DNA of 64,000 bases, from assembly GCF_010731535.1 (NCBI RefSeq), contig NZ_AP022581.1:4907952-4971951 (forward strand), in the 5' to 3' direction. The stretch's first letter is position 1, and every line of letters begins with the position of its first letter. Below the pieces are notes generated by a model. The model saw only the letters and a list, made by a program, of their open reading frames with translations, was not told where the DNA came from and did no database searches. This document shows, piece by piece, positions 58,947 through 64,000 of this stretch. The translations under genes and the position numbers were made by a program. Source of the DNA: Mycobacterium lacus (lineage in GTDB: Bacteria; Actinomycetota; Actinomycetes; Mycobacteriales; Mycobacteriaceae).

Positions 58947-59656
58947 CGTCGTAGCCTTCCTCGCAAGAACCCGTCGAAGATGATGTTGACGCCATTGAGC
59001 AGTGGCTGACCCTTCGACTTCGAGTATTCGGTGTAGAGCACCTCGACCGGCTCTTCCGCTACGCGCCAATGGTTTTCGGCGATCAGCATGATGAACTCGG
59101 CGGCATGGCTCATGCCGCTCATGGTGATGTTCAGTCCCTCCGCCACCTTCCGGTTGAACACCCGCAGACCGTTGTTGGTGTCGGTCAGGCCAAGCTGGCG
59201 ACCGCGCCGACTCAACCGCGTGGCGGTTTGCAGCACGATCCGCTTCAGCAGCGGCGGCCGGCTGCCGACGGCCCCGCCGAAGCGTGTGCCGATCACCACG
59301 TCGACGTCACCCGTGGAAAGCCGGTCGACCATGGCGGCCACGTCCTTGACCCGGTGCTGCCCGTCGGCGTCGAACGTGGCGAAAACCTGGGCCCCGGGCT
59401 GCTTGCACGCATACTCGACGCCGGTCTGGATGGCCGCACCCTGGCCCAAATTGATCGGATGGCGCACCAGGTGAGCGCCGGCGCGCATGGCGATCTCACC
59501 GGTGCCGTCGGTGCTGCCATCGTCAACGCAGACGACGTGGTCGAAGACCGACCGCACGCCGGCGATGACCTCGCCGATGACAGCGGATTCGTTGAAGGCG
59601 GGAACGACTATCCAGACGTCGGGGTAACGCGTTTCGGTGTCCATTTTCGAGGCCAT
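58943..59656 (-). CDS. ppgS: Polyprenyl-phosphate N-acetylgalactosaminyl synthase PpgS
   Basis: 237-residue GT2 (DPM1-like) enzyme: VVPAFNE at 18-24, DDGSTDGT, catalytic DADGQH (D96, D98), GTRFGG, and conserved TNNGLRVFNRKVAEG. Corresponds to Mtb Rv3631, which makes decaprenyl-phosphoryl-GalNAc, the donor for galactosamine on arabinogalactan. ATG 59656; M5 is an alternative. Coupled to the DUF2304 gene. Confidence 0.93.
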   Translation of the reverse strand: MASKMDTETRYPDVWIVVPAFNESAVIGEVIAGVRSVFDHVVCVDDGSTDGTGEIAMRAGAHLVRHPINLGQGAAIQTGVEYACKQPGAQVFATFDADGQHRVKDVAAMVDRLSTGDVDVVIGTRFGGAVGSRPPLLKRIVLQTATRLSRRGRQLGLTDTNNGLRVFNRKVAEGLNITMSGMSHAAEFIMLIAENHWRVAEEPVEVLYTEYSKSKGQPLLNGVNIIFDGFLRGRLRR

Positions 59657-59690
59657 TTAAGCCCACAAGTTACACGCCGGACCAGGCTAA

Positions 59691-60965
59691 TCAGGCATTA
59701 GGGCGTCCGGCACGCGCCAACGCCGCCAGATGGACGCCGATTCCTACCAGCGGACCGCACAACAACGCGACGATGGTCCGGGTTTCCAGCGGCAGCGGCA
59801 ACAACAGCAGCAATCCCGACGCCACTGTCGCGCCCACCCAACCCAGCGAATAGGCCCGATGCGCCGCGGCCGCTACCGTGGCGGCCCCGGTGAGCGTCAG
59901 CATGGCGATCGCCACCGCGGCCGCCGTCAGCCACGCCAGCAGCGCACCGCTGGCCATGTACTGCGACCCGAACCCGGCGCGCAGCAGCAAGGGGCCCACC
60001 ACGCCCGCCGCGACCAGGCCGACCGCGCCGATGCCGCCGATGGCCGCCGCCGGTGCGATCAGCGCCCTAAGGCGCCCGGTGCGTTCGTCGACGAAATGAG
60101 CGATGAGGTTGCCCTGCATGCCCGTCAACGGCACCAGCAGCGGCGCTCGCGTCAACGTCACCGCCAGGATGACGACGCCCCCCTGGGCTCCGAGGTGATC
60201 GGAGGTCAGCTTTAGCAGCACCGGAAATCCCATGATCAGAATCGCGCTGGCGCCCGCCGCGGTGATCGAATGGGCGGCGCCGCGCAAGAAGGTCGCGGTA
60301 CTGCCCGGCGTCAGCAGGCGGGCGGCCGCACGGGTGGCCGGAGAGGTCAGCAGCATGATCAGCCAGGCCACCGCGCCCGCCACGGTGGCCCACAGGAAGC
60401 CGACCAGGCCCCAGCCGACCACGAACGTCGCCGTGGCGACCGCCACCCGGATGACCGCGTCAGTCACCATTAGGGCTCCGTACTGGGTCCACCGGTTTGC
60501 GCCGGCCAGCATGCCCAGCAGGGTGGCGTGCAGGCAAAACCCCGCGAGTCCAACGCTAAGCAGTCCCACGGATAGCCAGCGCGCTTCGACGAATACCCGC
60601 CCGCCCCACAATGGTGAGCTTCCGGCGATCACGACGGCGGCGGCGACACCGACCATGCCGGCTACCCGCAGCGGACGAATACGCCCACCTGCCGGCAAGG
60701 CCTCCAGTTCGCGGACGTAGTGTATCGAGCGCACTTCGCGGGTCGTTTCTTGCAACAGGCCGTTGGTGGCGCCGGTGACCAGGCCGAACGCCCCCCAGAA
60801 CACCCCGAACACCGAGAAGCCGGTCGGGGCCAGGTTGCGTGCCGCCAGATAGATCACCGTGTAGCCGCACAGGGCGGTCACTGCGGTCGCGGTACCAACC
60901 CTGGCCATGCTGCCTCGCGCGATCGCCCCGCGAGAGGCGGTCACCGTGACGGCACTTCTGGCCAA
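59691..60965 (-). CDS. Polysaccharide-flippase-like membrane protein (Rv3630-type)
   Basis: 424 codons from TTG 60965; later starts (GTG in SRGAIARG region, MARVGTATA) are possible. About twelve hydrophobic helices in MATE/PST-type arrangement, no ATPase motif. 34 bases upstream of ppgS on the same strand, so it may flip the lipid-linked sugar made by PpgS; that is inference. Divergent from the TerC-like gene. Confidence 0.82.
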   Translation of the reverse strand: MARSAVTVTASRGAIARGSMARVGTATAVTALCGYTVIYLAARNLAPTGFSVFGVFWGAFGLVTGATNGLLQETTREVRSIHYVRELEALPAGGRIRPLRVAGMVGVAAAVVIAGSSPLWGGRVFVEARWLSVGLLSVGLAGFCLHATLLGMLAGANRWTQYGALMVTDAVIRVAVATATFVVGWGLVGFLWATVAGAVAWLIMLLTSPATRAAARLLTPGSTATFLRGAAHSITAAGASAILIMGFPVLLKLTSDHLGAQGGVVILAVTLTRAPLLVPLTGMQGNLIAHFVDERTGRLRALIAPAAAIGGIGAVGLVAAGVVGPLLLRAGFGSQYMASGALLAWLTAAAVAIAMLTLTGAATVAAAAHRAYSLGWVGATVASGLLLLLPLPLETRTIVALLCGPLVGIGVHLAALARAGRPNA

Positions 60966-61068
60966 CCGACTCGATGCATCGCCACAGTCTGAAAATACTA
61001 AGGGCGCTACGGCGACTCCCTGCCGCGGCGACCGCGCCCGCTATCCTGAAAGCCGTCAGGAAGGATCC

Positions 61069-62202
61069 ATGGCCGCGCTCCGCGTTTTCGCCATCTCGCT
61101 GGCAGTGACCATGCTGGCCTTCGTAGCCGGTTACGCGCATGGCGGGCTCACCGCCCTTTTTTTGTTGGTGGTGCTGGCTGTTCTCGAGGTGTCGCTGTCG
61201 TTCGACAACGCCATCATCAACGCCGCGGTCTTGAAGCAGATGAGCCCCTTTTGGCAGAAGATGTTCCTCACGGTCGGGATTTTTGCCGCGGTGTTCGGCA
61301 TGCGGCTGGTCTTCCCGCTGGTCATCGTCTGGGCAACGGCGGGTCTCGACCCGCTGCGCGCACTTCACCTGGCGCTGCATCCGCCGCCCAACCGCGCTCT
61401 CGAATTCCCGGACGGCTCACCCAGTTACGAAAAGCTGATCCTGGCGGCCCACCCCCAGATCGCCGCATTCGGCGGGATGTTCCTGCTGCTGTTATTCCTG
61501 GACTTCGTCTTCCACGACCGAGACATCAAGTGGCTGAAGTGGATCGAGGTACCGTTCGCGCGCATCGGGCGGCTGGGTCAGGTGCCGGTCGTAGTGGCCT
61601 GCGTGGTGCTGGTCGTCGTCGGCACACTGTTGACGCACTCCAATGACCAACGCGCTACGGTACTGACGGCTGGCCTGCTGGGCATGGTGACGTACCTGAC
61701 CGTGGACGGGTTGGCCCGGGCGTTCCGGCCGGCCGGCATCGATGCGGTGATGGCCGATGCCCGGCCGGTACCGGCGGTCGGCAAGGCGGCGTTCGCGCTG
61801 TTCCTCTATCTCGAGATGCTTGACGCGGCCTTCTCCTTCGACGGAGTCACCGGAGCCTTCGCGATCACGTCGGACCCGGTCATCATTGCGCTGGGTCTTG
61901 GCCTAGTGGGGGCACTGTTCGTCCGGTCGATCACCGTCTACCTGGTCCACCAGGAAGCGCTCGAGCGCTACGTGTATCTGGAACACGGCGCGCACTGGGC
62001 GATCGGTGCGTTAGCGGTGATCATGCTGCTTTCCATCGAGCACAGATTCGAACTTCCCGAGGCGGTCACGGCCTCGGTGGGTGTGGTCTTCATCGGGGCG
62101 GCGTTGGGCTGGAGCGTGCTGCGCAATCGACGCAATGCCGCCTCGGTGGCTCTACTTGAAGAAGGCCCGACGCCGGCCAGCGTCAGTGCGCGCCCGTCTT
62201 GA
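61069..62202 (+). CDS. TerC/DUF475-family membrane protein (Rv3629c-type)
   Basis: 377 residues from ATG 61069, preceded by AGGAAGG. The family signature VSLSFDNAIINAAVLKQM recurs in its second half as DAAFSFDGVTGAFAIT, a two-fold repeat with acidic residues in membrane helices as in TerC-like metal-ion exporters. Probably a metal (Mn) transporter or tellurium-resistance-type protein. Its last 20 bases overlap the 3' end of ppa. Confidence 0.87.
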   Translation: MAALRVFAISLAVTMLAFVAGYAHGGLTALFLLVVLAVLEVSLSFDNAIINAAVLKQMSPFWQKMFLTVGIFAAVFGMRLVFPLVIVWATAGLDPLRALHLALHPPPNRALEFPDGSPSYEKLILAAHPQIAAFGGMFLLLLFLDFVFHDRDIKWLKWIEVPFARIGRLGQVPVVVACVVLVVVGTLLTHSNDQRATVLTAGLLGMVTYLTVDGLARAFRPAGIDAVMADARPVPAVGKAAFALFLYLEMLDAAFSFDGVTGAFAITSDPVIIALGLGLVGALFVRSITVYLVHQEALERYVYLEHGAHWAIGALAVIMLLSIEHRFELPEAVTASVGVVFIGAALGWSVLRNRRNAASVALLEEGPTPASVSARPS

Positions 62203-62671
62203 AGCGTTCCACCGAGCGCTGCACCTCGGCCTCCGCTTGGGCGCGGTCCACCCAGTCGGCTGCCTCGACGAACTTGCCCGGCTCCAGGTCCTTGTAGTGC
62301 ACGAAGAAATGCTTGATCGCGTCCAGTTCGAAGGCCGGAACGTCCCCGATGTCCTGGATGTGATCCCACCGGTGGTCGCCGGCCGGGACACACAGCACCT
62401 TGTCGTCGCCGCCGTGCTCGTCGACCATCCGGAACATGCCCACCGGCCGCGCCTCCACCAGCACGCCCGGGAACACCGCCTCGGGCAGTAGCACCAGCGC
62501 GTCCAGCGGATCGCCGTCCTCGCCGAGGGTGTCCTCGATGAACCCGTAATCGGTCGGGTACGCCATCGACGTATAGAGGTAGCGGTCCAGGCGCACCCGT
62601 CCCGTCTCATGGTCGACTTCGTACTTGTTCCGCTGGCCTTTCGGAATTTCGATGGTCACGTCGAATTGCAC
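62183..62671 (-). CDS. ppa: Inorganic pyrophosphatase
   Basis: 162 residues from GTG 62671 (VQFDVTIEIPKGQRNKYEVDHETG), the length of Mtb Ppa (Rv3628). Family I signature region EDGDPLDALVLLPE with the metal-binding Asp residues. Hydrolyses pyrophosphate from biosynthetic reactions. The in-frame extension to 62791 runs into the tandem repeat and is not coding. Confidence 0.96.
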   Translation of the reverse strand: MQFDVTIEIPKGQRNKYEVDHETGRVRLDRYLYTSMAYPTDYGFIEDTLGEDGDPLDALVLLPEAVFPGVLVEARPVGMFRMVDEHGGDDKVLCVPAGDHRWDHIQDIGDVPAFELDAIKHFFVHYKDLEPGKFVEAADWVDRAQAEAEVQRSVERFKTGAH

Positions 62672-62732
62672 CTTGTCGGCTCCTTCAAATGGGAAAGACA
62701 CGGGTAGGTCGGTTGAGTCGCGGGTCCACCTT

Positions 62733-62964
62733 AGTCCGATTGCCTGACTCCTCACTCGCGCCGTTGCGGCGCTCGCCGTCGTCGGGCGCAAGTCCGATTG
62801 CCTGACTCCTCACTCGCGCCGTTGCGGCGCTCGCCGTCGTCGGGCGCAAGTCCGATTGCCTGACTCCTCACTCGCGCCGTTGCGGCGCTCGCCGTCGTCA
62901 GGCGCAAGTCCGATTGCCTGACTCCTCACTCGCGCCGTTGCGGCGCTCGCCGTCGTCGGGCGCA
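62733..62964. repeat. 58-bp tandem repeat array (4 copies) between ppa and Rv3627c
   Basis: Units start at 62733, 62791, 62849 and 62907, exact period 58, with a single base difference in the third copy (CGTCAGG for CGTCGGG). A few bases of a fifth copy follow. On the minus strand the unit has GCAACGGCGCGAGTGAGGAG then GGCAATCGGACTT, closely similar to the unit at 2474-2676. It fills the divergent promoter region of ppa and the carboxypeptidase gene (62672-63034), a likely VNTR. Confidence 0.95.
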
Positions 62965-63034
62965 AGTCGAGAGGTCCGCCTCGTCGCTGGTTCGGCAGAA
63001 TGGGGCCATACAGCCACCAGGCAGAAAGAGAGTC

Positions 63035-64000
63035 ATGGGTCCCACTAGCCGGCGCAGGTCCACCCAGGTGATCGTCGGGGTGGTCGTGCTGGCGTTTATC
63101 GCGGCCGTGGTCGGGGCGGCGATGTACTTCACGACAGGCGGTCGCGGCGCCGGTGCGCGGTCCCCCGTGCCGCCACCGCGGGTGCCCACCGTCAAGCCGG
63201 GTGTGACCCCCGTCGCCGACACCGCCCCGTTACCCAGCGCCGACGGCGTGGCGGCAGCGCTGGCAGCCGTTGCCGCCGATCCCGATTTGGGCAAGTTGGG
63301 GGGCCGGATCACCGACGCCATGACCGGGCAGGCGCTCTGGCAGCGGCTCGATGACATGCCGCTGGTGCCGGCGTCGACAAACAAGATCCTGACCGCGGCG
63401 GCCGCCCTGCTGACCCTGGACCGTCAGGCCCGGATCAGCACACGCGTGGTGGCCAGCGGTCAGGTCTCCCAGGGCCCCGTCGTACTCGTGGGGGCTGGGG
63501 ATCCGACGCTGTCCGCCGCGCCACCCGGCGTGGACACCTGGTATCGGGGTGCGGCGCGCATCAGCGACCTGGTCGAGCAGATCCAGCGCAGCGGTATGAC
63601 GCCGACGGCGGTGCAGGTTGACATCTCGGCGTTCAGCGGCCCGACGATGGCGCCGGGCTGGGACCCGGCGGACGTGGACAACGGTGACATCGCCCCGATC
63701 GAGGCCGCGATGATCGACGCCGGTCGGATCCAGCCGACGACGGTGAACTCACGACGGTCGCGGACCCCGGCGCTGGACGCCGGACGGGAGCTGGCCAAAG
63801 GCCTCGGTCTCGATCCTGCGGCGGTGACGATCGCGTCGGCACCGGCCGGCGCGCGGCAGCTGGCGGTGGTGCAGTCGGCGCCGTTGATCGAGCGGCTGTC
63901 CCAGATGATGAACGCCTCCGACAACGTGATGGCCGAATGCATCGGGCGTGAGGTGGCGGCCGCCATCAACCGGCCGCGGAGCTTCACCGGTGCGGTCGAC
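63035..64000 (+). CDS. D-alanyl-D-alanine carboxypeptidase, PBP4/DacB type (Rv3627c-type), 3' part missing
   Basis: 322 codons to the window end. N-terminal transmembrane anchor (QVIVGVVVLAFIAAVVGAAMYF), proline-rich linker, then S13 peptidase: SxxK as S114-T-N-K117, and SDN in MMNASDNVMAE near residue 295; the KTG box lies beyond 64000. Trims or cleaves peptidoglycan cross-links outside the membrane. ATG 63035. Divergent from ppa across the 58-bp array. Confidence 0.92.
   Translation, partial: MGPTSRRRSTQVIVGVVVLAFIAAVVGAAMYFTTGGRGAGARSPVPPPRVPTVKPGVTPVADTAPLPSADGVAAALAAVAADPDLGKLGGRITDAMTGQALWQRLDDMPLVPASTNKILTAAAALLTLDRQARISTRVVASGQVSQGPVVLVGAGDPTLSAAPPGVDTWYRGAARISDLVEQIQRSGMTPTAVQVDISAFSGPTMAPGWDPADVDNGDIAPIEAAMIDAGRIQPTTVNSRRSRTPALDAGRELAKGLGLDPAAVTIASAPAGARQLAVVQSAPLIERLSQMMNASDNVMAECIGREVAAAINRPRSFTGAVD

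Overview
The window comes from a slow-growing, high-GC Mycobacterium close to, but outside, the M. tuberculosis complex. It holds five PE_PGRS genes, WhiB4, the dpp operon, a Tad cluster, the Ms1-type small RNA locus and genes of cell-wall galactosamine addition. Gene order follows the H37Rv interval from Rv3682 (ponA2) down to Rv3627c, read backwards. Rv-number orthologies come from memory of those proteins; no database was searched. Departures from the H37Rv order are a restriction-modification pair beside acs, two extra small genes before dppA, a different PE_PGRS set, and loss of the Rv3643-Rv3636 block.

Layout. 1-7.6 kb: ponA2 (3' part missing), whiB4, the paired Get3/ArsA-like ATPases, a small DUF4177-like gene, RidA, a metallo-beta-lactamase-fold hydrolase, crp and a small membrane protein. 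7.6-13.5 kb: a tightly overlapping run of nth, a membrane thioredoxin, a CoA-type Nudix hydrolase and the acid-resistance protease marP, converging on ephE and a holin-like membrane protein, then a secreted trypsin-like protease. 13.5-18.6 kb: acs, a lower-GC DNA adenine methyltransferase with a DpnII-like endonuclease, and two small envelope genes. 18.7-24.5 kb: the dppABCD peptide transporter and one hypothetical gene. 24.5-30.7 kb: the Ms1-like RNA, a HAD phosphatase, then ssd-tadA-tadB-tadC-flp-tadE-tadG.

30.7-38 kb: three PE_PGRS genes (one frameshifted) and the Rv3651 sensor-like protein. 38.6-48.4 kb: an SftH/MrfA-type helicase, cspA, Rv3647c, topA, a membrane adenylate cyclase, DNA polymerase III delta' and tRNA-Thr(CGU). 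48.5-57.3 kb: a PE_PGRS gene, a large GT-C-like membrane protein, galE1, a decayed IS1182-type transposase and a 1103-residue PE_PGRS gene. 57.5-64 kb: a PhyH-type dioxygenase preceded by an overlooked 26-codon ORF, the Rv3632/PpgS pair, a flippase-like protein, a TerC-like protein, ppa, a 58-bp tandem repeat and a truncated PBP4-type carboxypeptidase.

The genes mainly serve envelope biogenesis and stress physiology: peptidoglycan enzymes (PonA2, Rv3627c), acid-resistance protease MarP, periplasmic thioredoxin, arabinogalactan galactosamine (PpgS with Rv3632, perhaps GalE1 and Rv3635) and a minimal Tad system. The least described material is (i) a modular dispersed repeat family present at five places, twice as 58-bp tandem arrays, (ii) the acquired restriction-modification pair with a decayed nuclease end, (iii) the translationally coupled micro-ORF before the dioxygenase, and (iv) a tadE-like gene with no usable start codon.
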